Shown one piece after another: positions 1-11,743 of a stretch of DNA of 64,000 bases. The DNA is from Naematelia aurantialba (lineage: Eukaryota; Basidiomycota; Tremellomycetes; Tremellales; Naemateliaceae). The DNA is taken from contig JAKFAO010000005.1 in assembly GCA_021527695.1 (NCBI GenBank), positions 1,240,001 to 1,304,000 on the forward strand, read 5' to 3'. Numbering within the stretch: position 1 is the first letter of the stretch; every line of letters begins with the position of its first letter. Position numbers and translations under genes: made by a program. The notes under the pieces are model-generated. The model searched no databases and was not told the origin of the DNA. It was given only the letters and a program-made list of their open reading frames with translations.

Positions 1-1177
1 CTGTATGCTATCCTTCCCTCGTTTGGGTCGCCCGCCAAATCCCCAGCAGCGTCTTCCTCGGTCTTCGACGATCCCGTCGCTACTGCGCTCCTCTCGGCCG
101 CGGCATCTGTCGCGTTGACGTTAGGTGGGATCTATGGATACCGCCGGTACTGGCGCCGTATACGGAACGCCGACTATGTCACTAGTTCAATGTTGGATCG
201 CAAGCGATGGGTCAAGGGGGTTGTCACTAGGTATGCGCTTCCATCCCGCGAAAACAGACACGAGCTGACCTGAGCTCAGTGTCGGCGATGGTGGTGAGTC
301 CTCTACGTAGAGAATATGACAGCTCGACAACATGGCTGAAATGCACAGATAACTTTAGGTTGTTTCATACCCCGGGGCCGTTCTTCCATTACCCGCTCAA
401 GATCCGCTCTATCCCTGCGACAGCTAAAGGTTCGTCCATCCTCTGCGTGTGCGTGTGGTCGACCCCCGCGACCTGGACCCATGTCGTTCGTCCGACTCCC
501 GACGAAGGTTATAGATTCTGGAGACGAGCATGAGGACGGCGGAGCTGATCCTTGGCAGAGCTGAAAGACCAGACAATCCATATCCGAATAGCAGGGTGCG
601 ATGCGCCGGAAGCTGCGCACTTTGGCAACCCTGCGCAACTGCATTCGAAAGAGTCGCTCGACTGGCTACGGAAGACCATCATGGGCAAGACCATGTGGTG
701 TCAGCTCATCCGCAAGGACCAGTACCAACGCGTCGTGAGTAGTCGTGATCACAGCTTGTGGAGGGGTACTGGGATGCGCTGACCGCCTGGCTCCAGGTGG
801 GAGTGCCGTATATACGGAGAATGCTGTTGCCCAACCAGCCACTGCCGGTCATGATGCTCAAAGAGGGCATGGCGGTGGTGTACGAGTCTGCAGGCGGGGA
901 ATACGGACCATGGGGCATCGAGGGACTTAAAGTGTACGAGGCGCAGGCAAAGTGAGTGGCGTTCTGGATGCATAATCCTATCAGAGCTGACTCTCTCTAT
1001 AGGGCAGCGAGAAAGGGTCTGTGGGGACTGAAGAAGTTTGAGCACCCGGCAGATTACAAGAAGAGGATGAAGATGGCGGAAGAGGGACTGATCGGTGTAC
1101 GAGAGACGGCGACGGCTTCGCGGAAGAGGCAGAAAAAGGGACCATTGGGTCTGCTGAGACGGCTATTCGGGAGATGA
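1..1177 (+). CDS. LCL3: LCL3-type membrane-anchored staphylococcal-nuclease-like endonuclease, 5' end outside window
   Basis: Exons 1-230, 280-293, 349-429, 559-734, 797-951 and 1003-1177 join into one open frame of 276 residues plus stop, already open at base 1, so the start lies upstream. The N-terminal part has an Ala/Leu-rich membrane segment ([20 protein letters not shown]) followed by RRYWRRIR. The SNase fold follows: [14 protein letters not shown], the [15 protein letters not shown] segment, VPYIRRMLL, the KEGMAVVYE strand and AARKGLWGL, matching the usual order in fungal Lcl3 proteins. The basic C-terminus ends FGR. In yeast Lcl3 is a mitochondrial membrane protein of poorly known role; nuclease activity is inferred from the fold only. 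The family assignment is firm, the cellular role is not. Confidence 0.87.
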
Positions 1178-1550
1178 GACATGTCATTATGCTTTACGAT
1201 TACGGGATGAGCATCGAGCGCAGATTGCCGTGGCTGCTCTGCGACTCGTCGATCTGCACTCTCTGACCGTTGCATTCTAGACATCTGCTACTCGTCGAGC
1301 TGCACGATCTGATCATTGCATCCTGGACGCATGCATGTAGGACAGTAGGGGACGTCGTGCGGATAGCCATTGACACGTTGTCGGCGGCAGTTGCGTGAGT
1401 ATCGACGTCCAATCGGCTGAGAGCGATAAGCTCGTCCAGGGTATTTGTTTATCATTCATTGCCCGTAATATTGTCCAGCCTGGGAACGCATATGCATCGT
1501 TGTTCGGTTCCTCTTCTCGATACGCATAAGCTTACGAGTGCTCGTACACG
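1178..1550. other. Intergenic region between LCL3 and the Zn2Cys6 factor
   Basis: Short spacer between two genes on the + strand, expected to hold the LCL3 3' end and the promoter and leader of the next gene. A near-direct repeat is visible around 1245-1310, with variants of CTCGTCGA..CTGCA..CTGA.CATTGCAT. I see no RNA gene or further coding exon. Confidence 0.5.
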
Positions 1551-4500
1551 ATGCCGCCCGTCCGGATCGCGGCCAAGTCGGAGACTGACGAGTCGGGCCA
1601 TGGAGCGACGATCCACGACTTTTCAGACAAGCTGGGTGGAGGAGAAAAGGCGAGAGCGCAGCGCAAGAGCTACAGCTGCACCGAGTGCCGACGGTACGCT
1701 TGCGCCCCGGCCTGGAGACGAAGCTGACTTGTCTGGGTGCAGGTTGAAGCTCAAGTGTTCTAGAGTCTGGCCGTGTACCTCTTGTGAGTGTCGGCCTGGA
1801 GTCTTCAGACGAGACGTGTAGACGCTGCGCAGGGTGAAAGCTGACGACGCACAGGCGAGAAGAGAGGATGTGCGTCCATCTGCCCGGACGGAGAGACACG
1901 GCGTGGGACCGGCAAGCGGTGAGCATGCGCGTCCTCTGCAACGGGGGGACGAGATGTCGAAGTGTGGATTGCTCATGGTGCGTGCCAGCTTGATCGTGGC
2001 GAACACCGAAGAGCTGCACCGCAAGATTTTCGATCTCGAGATCCAGCTCGCTCAGATTCGGCACGGCCGCATGCCTTCACCGCGCCTCTCGCACCCGTCT
2101 TCGCGCGCGAGTCAGAGCCATAGCCAGAGCCAGGGGCAGGGGCAGAGCTGGAGCCAGGGACGCGGGCACGGGCACGGACGGGGCCACGCCCACGCGAGCT
2201 CGTCGGGCCCCTCGTCGGTCGACGAGGACAACGTCGTGGACGGGGCGTATGGGACGCTCACGCTCGGCGCCGAGGGCGGCGCGCGCTACGTCGGCAGTTT
2301 CGCAGGCAGCGCGTACCTCCGCGACCAGGATGAGGAGGCCGCTCCCGCCGGCAGGAATCCCCTGGCACTGCCAGACCCGGGCCACGCGCTCAAGGACGCA
2401 TTCTTGAGGGACAGCGAGTACGCAGGGATCCGGCGCGACGTGGACGGCCGGTCGTTCAGGGTCCCTCTGGCAGAAGCGACGCTCGACGACGAGCTCGGCC
2501 AGCTCGAGGTGCTTCGCCGCCGTCTGCCCATATGGGAGTCGGAGGGCCGCGAACTCGTTCAGGCGTACTGGGATTATGTCAACTGGATGTCCGTCGACCT
2601 ACTCTCTTCCCCTGCCACCCTCTCTCTTCCCCTGCCACCTTCTCCCTTCCCCTGCCACCTTCCCCCTTCCCCCTTCCCCCTTCCTCGCTCGCCTTCCCCT
2701 CCCCCTTCCCCCTTCTTCACTCGCCTTCCCTGCCTGTCTCCTTCTCTCATCCGAAACAAACCGCTGACGAACCGACTAGTCACCAGCCCATTCCTCGACC
2801 GCTGTTCGAGAACGATCACCTCGTCGAAGCGTACGATGCCGACGCAACGCCTCATCCACACAAGCTAGCGTGCGCCTTCCTCGTCATGGCCCTCGGCGCG
2901 ATGTTCGACGTCTCCCGTCCTCCTTGTGAGCTTTCTGCGCTCCAACTGTAAAGACCCCGGCAACTGAATACACTTCAGTCCATCCTAGAGGGAAAGAGCT
3001 GTTTCTGCTCGGCAGAGCTTGTTTAGATCTCGTCGATTACGGACAGGCAACAATAGCCACCGTCCAGGCTTTGCACCTCTGCGGGACTTTTATTCTCAAC
3101 GATAACCGTTAGTTGGCTATGGATGCTCATGGAATCTTGTGTGGGCTAAATCACGGCAGGCTCAGATGGCACGGAAACGTTTTGGCCGTTGCTGGGCATT
3201 GCTATCAAGGCGGCACAGAGTGTGAGTCCTCGACGTACTGTTGCTTTGCTCAGGACGAATGAGCGTGGCGGCCGCTGACCGTACTCAAGCTGGGCCTGCA
3301 CCGCGATGGGGAGGCATTCGGCCTCGAGGGCTACCAGGTCGAGGAACGTCGATTAGTGTACTGGGAGCTACTGGTGAGCCCTTGTATGCGCCTCCCGGCC
3401 TCCAGGCTCACACCTGTCCTAGGGCCACGACCGCCTGCAAGCACTGAGCTTTGGTCGGTGAGTTTTGCGGTCTCCGGATGTATGTCAGTTGCTCATCATG
3501 GCAAAGACCCGTTGGCACGAGCAATAAACACTGCGACACCAAGTTTCCCGAACCTGAAGGCCAATTACTGGACGATTCGGCTGGTTGTGAGTCTCTTCGG
3601 TTGCCCTGTGACTCGTCCCACTGACATGGACGGTAGATCACCGCGCAAAGGTGAATATAGAAGACAGCACCGAGTCGATTACTGACGTTACAGCATCGTC
3701 TCATGCACATGTTGGAGAAGATGATCGATCTGGTGGGTTTCCCCTAGAGATGAGCGGTGGATGACCATTTGATGACACCGCATAGCAAACGCAAACGTCG
3801 CCAGTGTCGTACAGTTCGGTGGTCCACGTCGACTCGGAGCTTGAGAAGTGTGCGCCACTTGAGTTTCCCCCCCTGGCTGCTGATTCTAACGGGGTACAGT
3901 CAAGAAAGCATTGCCAGAAGCCCTCTTGCCCAACGTTGCGGTCCTAGACCTACCGCTAGATAGGATGCTGCATCCCCACTTGGTAAGCGCGGCTCTTTGT
4001 GGTGGCTGTCGGAGCAACGACGGCACTAACGACCGGTGCAGGTACTGCAACGATTCGGCGTCCGTCTACTTGTCGCTCAGACTCGGCTGCACGTGAATCG
4101 CCCAGCATTCGCCAGTGCACTGCGATCCAATCCCCGAGCACCATCGCAGTCTAAATACAGTCGCAGTTTCATGGCGCTGTACGAGAGCGCCCAGGAAATC
4201 ATCCACGTCGTGAAACAGCTGGTGCTGTATCACCCTAGCCTGGTAGCTCGATGGTGAGTGGCACGTCGCCGGGCCCTACAAGCGCAGCATGCTGATCGAG
4301 TCTAGGTGGTTCTTTTGGTTCCATGCGTTCTCATCCGCCGTCTGCCTGTAAGTGAACGGTTCTTTCTCGACGGAATCAACACGCTATGTGCTCGTATTGA
4401 AACGAGGCTCAGGGCGGCAGTGGCGATTCGCGCTTCGGGATGCGCGTATGCCAGTCCTTCTTTCCACGGGCTATCGACCATCTGCGACCTCTCGACCGCC

Positions 4501-5421
4501 GCCCGCGCCGGCACGCGTGCGCGCAACGGTCTGTCGACGTTACGCAAGCTGCGCGAACGCGCGCAGATTGCTCTGGCGTCGGCGTCTGCCACTGCGAATC
4601 AGCCAAATCTGAAGCGCAAGATGACGGACCCGCCCGGCCAGGGGGGTGGGAACGGCGCGGGCGGCGGCGGCGGCGGGGGGACCGAGGACGACGAGGAGGA
4701 CCCGTTGAGCCCGTTCATGACCGTCTCGCAGGTGCGCCATGCGACGCTCACGAAGCGCGGGAGCGGCTCGAGCACGCTCAGCCCGAAAGAGCCGATCAAG
4801 TCGGGTTCTACAGTCATCTCGCCCGTGTCGACCGTCGCAGCTTCGAGCAGTACCAGTCCCGGCACGCTGCACCAGTACCGCTTTGATCACGCAGGATCGA
4901 GCCAGCACTCGGTGCCGCTGGACTCGCTGTTGGCCACCACGTCCGCCAGCACCAACAACCCAAACCTATCGTCACACCCCATCGCGGCCGCCAATGCCGA
5001 CGTGCCCTCGAATGCAAGTGCCAACGTGTCCCCAAACGCCAACACCTCGGCAAACGCCAGCATGTCCTCGAACACAAATATGGCCCCGAACCCAAATGCC
5101 AACCCGGGATTCGCTGCGGGGCACGAGACGGGAACAGGGACCGTCACGTCGTCGTCGACGCAGCTGAACACACCAGAGGCGATATACCACCCGAGCAACA
5201 TGACTGCACCGCAACTCCCCGACCAGCAGGGCACGTCCGCCATGGCACCGTGGATGCCGTTCCCGACGGGTGTGTTCAGGGATGACACGGCGTCCGCATG
5301 GCCGCAGAGCGCGGTGCCGCCAAGTGCAGAGTCAGGCGGCGACCCGTTTGGCCCATTGGATCTCGATGCGTTTTTGAACGAGTACGGCGGTGATGACTGG
5401 GCGTCTTTCTTCCAGGTTTAG
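1551..5421 (+). CDS. Zn2Cys6 (Gal4-type) fungal transcription factor with middle homology domain
   Basis: The start MPPVRIAAKSE at 1551 leads through three short exons into a binuclear zinc cluster, CTECRR-LKLKCSR-PCTSCEKRGC-ASIC, with spacing C-x2-C-x6-C-x5-C-x2-C-x8-C and one extra Cys. Exon joins are 1693/1743, 1781/1855 and 1918/1989. Residues after the cluster (ELHRKIFDLEIQLAQI) look like the usual short dimerisation coil. A Ser/Gln/Gly/His-rich linker follows. The fungal-specific factor domain runs through about 2786-4450, with LACAFLVMALGAMFD, GLHRDG, VYWELL and SAVCLAAVAIRASG. The last exon is Asn/Ser/Gly-rich (GGGGGGG, then N-A-N-x repeats), a plausible activation region. At least a dozen introns are needed, one of about 190 nt and pyrimidine-rich. 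The class is certain; the target genes cannot be read from sequence. Confidence 0.86.
2593..2785 (+). repeat. Pyrimidine-rich tandem-repeat intron in the Zn2Cys6 gene
   Basis: Between the exon ending ..DYVNWMS and the exon starting PIPRPLFEN lies an intron of about 190 nt, roughly three times the local norm. It is made of repeats of CCCTTCCCCTGCCACC and CCCTTCC. It keeps almost no purines on the sense strand until the final 40 nt. Splice borders are inferred from the protein frames (phase 0 join). Confidence 0.65.
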
Positions 5422-5879
5422 ACGGATGTATCCATGCCCGCTTGCAATTGCACAATCTCACGCGATACGCCACCACTTCAGGAATCCACGGTCTGCATGT
5501 GTTGGATGTACTGGTGCGGCTCACATAAGATCATGTGTCAATTTATGTGTCACCCACGCGTTTGGTCTCTGGAGTATGGTATCGTGCGAGAAGCACTCAA
5601 TAGAAGAGCAGAGGACGAGAGCACAATCTAAGACCCACAACTTCATCTCTAACCTGATGTCACAACAATGTCCTTTTACAACGAGCAAAACACGGTCTAT
5701 CAAAGATCCGTCCTTGCCGTGAAACCACGACATCCTGACAGCGTCTTCCTGCCAGTACAGTGTACAAAACGATGCCAAATCGTCCTGTCTAAGACATCCT
5801 ACTACAACCATGACATGGCGGCGAGTTCTGCACGAGGAAGACGCGGGCGTCTTCCTCGTCATCTCCGATCTTTGACTGG
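5422..5879. other. Convergent 3' intergenic region
   Basis: Spacer between the stop of the Zn2Cys6 gene (+) and the stop of the small gene on the - strand. It is AT-richer than its surroundings and should hold both 3' ends. I see no gene or repeat in it. Confidence 0.5.
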
Positions 5880-6754
5880 TCATCTAAACGGATCCTCGTC
5901 GATCGTAAAACTCTCGGCCGTGGTGCGACTGGAACTCGACGTCGTTGGGCTGCCAATACTGTTCCTGTTGTCCCACCGGGCTTGTGTGCTGCTAGACCAA
6001 GGGTTTCCCACTTTGTTTCCACCGCCTGCGCGCCCACCTACGCCTGCACTTGCGGCAGCACCCGATGAGTCGTACAGCCTCGCCTCGCTTTTCGCGTCGG
6101 GCCCGGCCTTGATTGCGCTGCTGAACGATGGCCGCGTGGTAGGGTAGTATGAGGTCGGCTCGCCGGTGGCTCCACGCTCGGCGCCGGACCCGCCGTAGCC
6201 AGAGCCAGAGAGGGAAGCGCCAAAGTCGTCGACTTCGTCCCATAAGAACGGGTTGTTGCTGTGTTGTCGTGCTGGGGCTGGACGCTCCGGCAGAGCAGGA
6301 AGGGATTTCTGGTTCTTGCCTCCTGAAGGGCGACGGTCTCGTTTCTGAACCTGCGTCTGCTTGAACGACGCAGTGAGAGAGACACGTTCGTCCTGCAACA
6401 CAGCATGAGCATTGTAATACCTACAGATCGAGAATGGTCCTCAAGAAAAGATAACCCACCTCGTCATCGTCGCCTAACCTCCCGTAGCTGCCGTATTCCC
6501 TCGACGACTCGCCCATCCCGAGCATCTCCACATCGTTGCTCCTGCTCGGTCCGGATGGGACCTCGAGCAGCACCGTCTTGTGCCCAGACCATTCCACTGT
6601 CAACACGTTCTGTAGCGCCCCTCTTGCAGACTGCGATACATGTCAGCCACCGTTCTTTCCCAAGGAAAGTCGGTCCAGGTACGCCACTGCACCCGAGACA
6701 TGGACTTACGTCGCCTGGAATGAGCGCGCCTAGCTTCTTCTTGATAAATGACAT
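5880..6754 (-). CDS. Unknown 242-residue low-complexity protein with NPF and DPF motifs
   Basis: Three exons, 6754-6710, 6630-6460 and 6392-5880, with clean GT-AG borders, give 242 residues starting MSFIKKKLGALIPGD. I do not recognise the family. A short ordered-looking N-terminal part (QNVLTVEWSGHKTVLLEVP) is followed by an acidic stretch (GRLGDDDEDE), a basic stretch (KQTQVQKRDRR) and a long Ser/Gly/Ala-rich tail. NNPFLWDEVDDF in the middle and IDEDPFR at the very C-terminus are NPF- and DPF-type peptides, which in other proteins bind EH domains and AP-2 appendages. An endocytic client role is therefore possible but is only motif-based inference. It is transcribed away from the glyoxalase II gene. 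Confidence 0.68.
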
Positions 6755-7059
6755 GGTAGCAGCACGACTGCACTTGCGACCCGCACGTCCGGCGAGAGCG
6801 ATAGACAGACAGTCGAGACGTCTATAGAGAATATGGATAGATTGACAATACACAGACGGGACCCGAGATTATAGGAGCACGTAGGGGCAACTCTTGGCAA
6901 ATAGAATACAAGTGGAGAGAAAGCTTAGCGCCGCGGTGTTTTGTGGCTTGTGGCGGTGTTGTCCACTGGGGCCGGTCGAGGTGGAGGTGGAGGTCGCTGT
7001 CTGATACAATAAATAGATAGTCGGTGACGGGGTGTCTACGGCATATCTCAACCTTCCCT
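6755..7059. promoter_or_regulatory. Divergent promoter region between the NPF/DPF protein and glyoxalase II
   Basis: About 305 bp separate two diverging start codons, so both promoters should lie here. There is a GGTGGAGGTGGAGGTCG purine/GT repeat near 6978-6994 and an AT-rich stretch with AATAAATAGATAG near 7007-7020. No specific factor site is claimed. Confidence 0.45.
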
Positions 7060-8409
7060 ATGCTGCCTAGGTTCGTCCGCTCTGCAACAATCAGACCGTA
7101 CACCAAGAACTTTTCAAGCTCCACTGCGTGAGCAGTCCATAGCCCTATTTTCGTCGCTGACCCTCTGCAGCGTCAGCATGAAAGTACGCCTGCCATACCC
7201 AGCCCTGAGGTCCGGGGATGGTCTCGCTGAACCACTTGTCAGGTTTACCCGTACCAAGCCCGGTCCGACAACTGGATGTACCTGGTTGTGGACGATGCCA
7301 CGCAAGAAGCAGCCGTCGTTGATCCCTACGATGCGTCAAAGATCTCTAGCGCCGCAAAGGACAAGAGCGTGAATGTAGGCAGCGTTCCCGTTGACTTGGG
7401 ACTCGGGGTGGCTGATGGCCGTTTAGGTGACAACTCTGATCACGACACATCATCATGACGACCACAGCGGGGGAAATCTGAAATTTGTACGTTGCAAATA
7501 TCAATGCACAAGCTGCTACTGCATCGCCAGACCCTAGACTGATATCTGACAGCTGTCCTTACATGGAGGTCTGAAAGCATATGGCGGCTCAAAGCAAGCT
7601 CCTGGTACAAACACCATCGTCAAAGATGGGGATGCATTCAAGATTGGAAGCGGGATTGACGTCAAGTACGTCTAGCATATTTGATCGGCTTTACGCATAC
7701 CTCGCTGACCAGGCAGATGCCTGCACACGCCTTGTCACACCCAAGATTCCATCTGCTTCGTCGTCGAAGACAAGAAGACGAACGAACGCGGTGTCTTCAC
7801 GGGGTAGGTATCTTTCCTCTCTCGACATGTCGGCATGCTGATGCAAATCAGCGACACACTCTTCCTGGCAGGCTGCGGGCGTTTCTTCGAGGGCAAGTCA
7901 TCCGTCTCGGCCGCTATAATACTGATGTCAGCTTACAAGGTGCAGGTACACCTGAAGAGATGCATGCGGCTCTCACTAAACTCGGCAAGCTACCGGACGA
8001 TACGCTGGTGTTCAACGGACACGAGTACACCAAGGGCTCGGCCAAATTTGGGTTGACTGTGGAGCCTGAAAACGAGGCTCTGAAGGGGTCAGTACAGCCC
8101 AGAGCCTATATGCAAACTTCACACACACCTGCCCGTTATTAATAGATGAGGGCAGCTCCTGACTCGGTCGGCATAGGCTGTTGGCAAAAGCGCAGAAGGA
8201 TAGCTGCACCACCGGCAAATCAACGATAGGAGACGAAAAGACGTGGAACGTGTTCATGCGTCTTGATAGACCTGAAGCAAAGTCAGTACAACTACACGTG
8301 CCGCGCCGAATCTGTGCAAGCTGATTGTGATCTGTATAGGAGCGCCACGGGCCAGTCGGATCCCGTCAAAATCATGGGCAAGCTCCGGGAGATGAAGAAT
8401 GCCATGTGA
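7060..8409 (+). CDS. GLO2: Hydroxyacylglutathione hydrolase (glyoxalase II)
   Basis: Hydrolyses S-lactoylglutathione to D-lactate and glutathione, the second step of methylglyoxal removal. The metallo-beta-lactamase signature TTHHHDDHSGG is present, followed by LHTPCHTQDSICF, FTGDTLFLAGCGRFFEG, FNGHEYT and the C-terminal KIMGKLREMKNAM. These supply the usual His and Asp ligands of the two-metal site. At least seven introns are required. The first exon (7060-7127) encodes MLPRFVRSATIRPYTKNFSSS, a basic, hydroxyl-rich, acid-free leader typical of a mitochondrial presequence. A second Met at 7178 (MKVYPYQARSDNWMYLVV) is where cytosolic forms normally begin. One intron uses a GC donor (listed separately). 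Assignment is firm. Confidence 0.92.
7893..7945 (+). other. GC-AG intron in the glyoxalase II gene
   Basis: The conserved block GCGRFFEG must join directly to TPEEMHAAL. The only junction keeping frame and all conserved residues is exon end at 7892, donor GCAAGT at 7893, acceptor TGCAG ending at 7945. GCAAGT is the standard +1 to +6 form of a GC donor. No GT in the needed phase exists nearby without deleting RFFEG. Confidence 0.8.
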
Positions 8410-8710
8410 GCTCCCGGGGTCATTAGGATACCTTGTGGGTCGAGTCTTGTTAGTCAGCACAGAGTCTCGAGGGTATTATTTGCATGCATGTTGTCAATGA
8501 TTTATACATCAGCGCCCTTCTTCGAGCCAGTCAAAACGATATGAACTTACTCGTAAGCTCCGTTGGCCAAAGCTTACCCCGCATCCGAAACGTACGATAG
8601 CCGAAATGCGGGGTAATGTCCGTACAAAATCATAACCCTCGGACGTTGATCTTCTCGTCCTTCACCTTGTGATTCACTTGCTTGCGGACCGTCTTCAAGT
8701 GTCTGAAGAG
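8410..8710. promoter_or_regulatory. Promoter region upstream of lanosterol synthase
   Basis: Spacer of about 300 bp between the glyoxalase II stop and the proposed ERG7 start at 8711. A short upstream coding exon cannot be excluded. No distinct element is claimed. Confidence 0.4.
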
Positions 8711-11700
8711 ATGGGACGCGATCCCGTGCCACCCGCTACTGACCTGCTCGGCTGGCGGCTGAAAGTCTCGGAAGACTCGCACGGCCAACACAAGTGGATA
8801 TACCTCCCTCCCGGGCCAGCGAGAGAAGCGTGGCCGCAAAAAACAGTCGACAAGTACTCTATCGGACTCGACGTCGTGAGTTCCTTCCTACCCTCAGCCT
8901 TTTTACAATTCCCGCTATCATCCTTGACAGTCTTCGAGAGCCTGGAAGCTTGACAGCGTTCAGGGCGAGTGGACATGAGATAGCTGAGCGTGGAATAGGA
9001 CCTTCCGGACTTGCCTGAACCCAAGACCCCTTTGGACGCGGCGAGGAATGGATTGAAGTTTTACAAGCAGCTGCAGAGCGAGGATGGACACTTCGCTTCC
9101 GAGTATGGAGGTGAGCGATCTGCCCTGTGGCGTTGTCTCCTTCTGCTCCCCTTCTACCATCCCTTTCGTGTCGCTGTCGAGACCTCAGGAGGGACCAGCT
9201 GGAGAGGGGTGTTGTAATCTGACTTAACCCTCCTTCCCTCTATCTGAGACCTCTATCATCTAGCAGCGCTCAGGCGATCTGCAATATGCTGACGAATGCA
9301 GGTCCCCTCTTCCTCCTGCCTGGCCTCATCATCGCGCTCCACGTTACTGGGCAGATGTTGACGCGAGAGGAGAACCTGGAGATCCGGCGGTACCTCCTTA
9401 ACAAGCGTCGGAAGGAGGGAGGATGGGGCCTGTGAGTGCAACATCACACAGCCTAAAGCCAGAGCGCGCTGAATGCCCGTCTCCCCGACAGCCATACCGC
9501 GGCTCCGCCGACCGTGTATGGGACAGTGATGAATTACGTCGCACTGCGTATGTTGGGCATGAGCCCGGACGAGGGGCCAATGACGGAGATCCGGGCATTG
9601 ATACACAAGATGGGTATGTGAGCAGGACCGCAATATGTAGGACGCTGACGCAGGAAAGGGGGAGCCACCGGTGCGCCTACGTGGGGCAAGGTCTGGCTTT
9701 CTGTCTTGGGCTGTTATGAGTGGGACGGAGTGAATCCTACTCCCCCGGAACTATGGTATGTCTAAACCAGGGCAGTGGATCACAGGAGTGTGCTTATGGC
9801 TAGGTTGTTGCCGGACTGGGTGCCGTTCGCTCCCTGGCGATGGGTGGGTTCTTCTCGTGTCAGACGTATTGTCAGCTGACTTGGGCCTTCAGTGGATCCA
9901 TGTTCGACAGGTTTGTGAGTCAGGAAGGGATGGCGCGCATGGCGGCTAATCTATCATCAGTCACTCCAATGTCTTACCTTTACGGCACGAAGTTTGTTGG
10001 AGCGTTCACTCCCCTCGTCTTCGCTCTCCGACAGGAACTATACACCCAGCCATACGAGTCCATCAACTGGCGCGCCCAACGGAATAATATCAGTCCGCTC
10101 GACATATACAACCCTCATTCCACACTTTTCGATGCGCTCAACCATATCTTGGTGATTTATGAGCGGCTCCCGTGGACGCCAGTCTCGTCTTGTCTCCCGT
10201 TGCGCGAGATGGCCAATAACCGCGCATACCAAATGATTGTGTATGAGGACGAGAACACGGGATACCAAACAGTTGGGCCCGTGTCTAAGGCGTTCAACAT
10301 GGTGTGTCGATTCGCCAAGGAGGGTCCAAATTCAGACGCCTTTCGGCGTCATACGACGAGAATACGCGATTTCCTCTGGCTTGGCCGCGAGGGAATGATG
10401 ATGACCGGAACCAACGGTTCTCAGGTCTGGGATCTGGCGTTCATCAGTCAGGCTGTAGTCGAGACTGGTCTGGCAGATGAGGAGGAGAATCGAGATCTTG
10501 TCAATGGCATGTTGGACTGGATGGACAAGGCGCAACTTCGAGACGATCCAATGTGGAAGGAAGAGGGCTATCGGCATACCACCAAAGGGGCTTGGTGTTT
10601 CTCTACCCCAGAGCAGAGCTACGTGGTATGTTCACCCTCATCCAGTATCTTCAGGAATCAGTTAAGCTCTTCTCTAGGTATCGGATTGCGCCGCGGAAGG
10701 TCTCAAAGCTGTGATGGCACTGCAGTCTCTGCCGTACACTCCCAAACCCGTCACCCTCGACCGCATGCGAGACTGTGTCGATACGCTCTTGTCCATGCAG
10801 AATCCAAACGGGGGCTATGCAAGCTACGAGCTACAGCGCGGTAGTGAAGCCATGGAACTGTTGAACGCCTCCGAGGTGTTTGGAAGTATCATGATCGATT
10901 ACATGTATCCCGAGTAGGTTCTGCGGGAAGGCACTGGCAATTGCTTATCAAACGAGATGCACAACGTCGGCCCTCTCGGCTTTGAAATACTTTTTGAAGA
11001 TCGATCCGGGATATCGATCGGAGGAGATTGCGTAAGCTGGGCCGGTCTAGTCAGATTGGGGATGACGGCTGACAGCTATCAGGACGGCTGTTGACAAGGC
11101 GATTAAATGGATACATTCCGTTCAACGGCCCGATGGGTCGTGGTATGGCTCCTGGTGAGCTGAGAGAGCTCCTCAGTTCGCAATAGAGGCTAATTAACAG
11201 GGGCGTCTGCTTCACGTACGCCACGATGTTTGCGCTCGAGTCCCTTGCGATTGCGGGCGAAGCTTGCGCAAACTCGGATCGGGTCCGTCGGGCTTGTAAT
11301 TTCCTGGTGTCCAAGCAGATGGCAGATGGCGGATGGGGTGAAACATACATGGCGAGTCATCTGCAAGTGACAAGATGTTCCATATTGACTGGCTTAGTCC
11401 TGCGTGACTCAGGAATACTGTTGCCACGAGCAGTCTCAGGTAGTCATGACGGCTTGGGCCCTTCTTGCCCTCATCTACGGGCAATACCCGGACAAAGAAG
11501 TCATCAAGCGCGGGTGCAGCCTTATCATGAGTCGGCAGAAACGAGATGGTCGTTGGGAGCAGGAGGACACTGAGGGTATCTTCAACAAGAACTGCGCGAT
11601 CGATTACCCTGGTTCGTGCTTTGGCTGCTGGATTGCTTCTTGCCCGGGCGATGCGCGAGCTGACGCGGTATAGCATATAAGTTCATCTTCTGTATATGGG

Positions 11701-11735
11701 CTCTTGGCAGAGCCGACAAATACCTCGGTGCGTAG
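8711..11735 (+). CDS. ERG7: Lanosterol synthase (oxidosqualene cyclase)
   Basis: Cyclises 2,3-oxidosqualene to lanosterol in ergosterol synthesis, at ER or lipid-droplet membranes. Start chosen at 8711 ([19 protein letters not shown]), leading into [11 protein letters not shown] and [19 protein letters not shown]. Further conserved blocks are [51 protein letters not shown] and the QW-type repeats [25 protein letters not shown] and RDGRWEQE. The C-terminus reads [19 protein letters not shown] with the stop at 11733-11735. The acidic initiation motif DCTAE is DCAAE here (10684-10698). Roughly ten short introns are needed. Length agrees with the family (about 730-760 residues). The stop lies only 8 bp from a probable stop on the opposite strand. 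Confidence 0.93.
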
Positions 11736-11743
11736 CAGCGTAG

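Noticed and set aside
1456..2064. 202-codon antisense frame over the zinc-cluster exons
   Set aside because: It is the shadow of the + strand exons, which contain a full Zn2Cys6 signature with matching introns.
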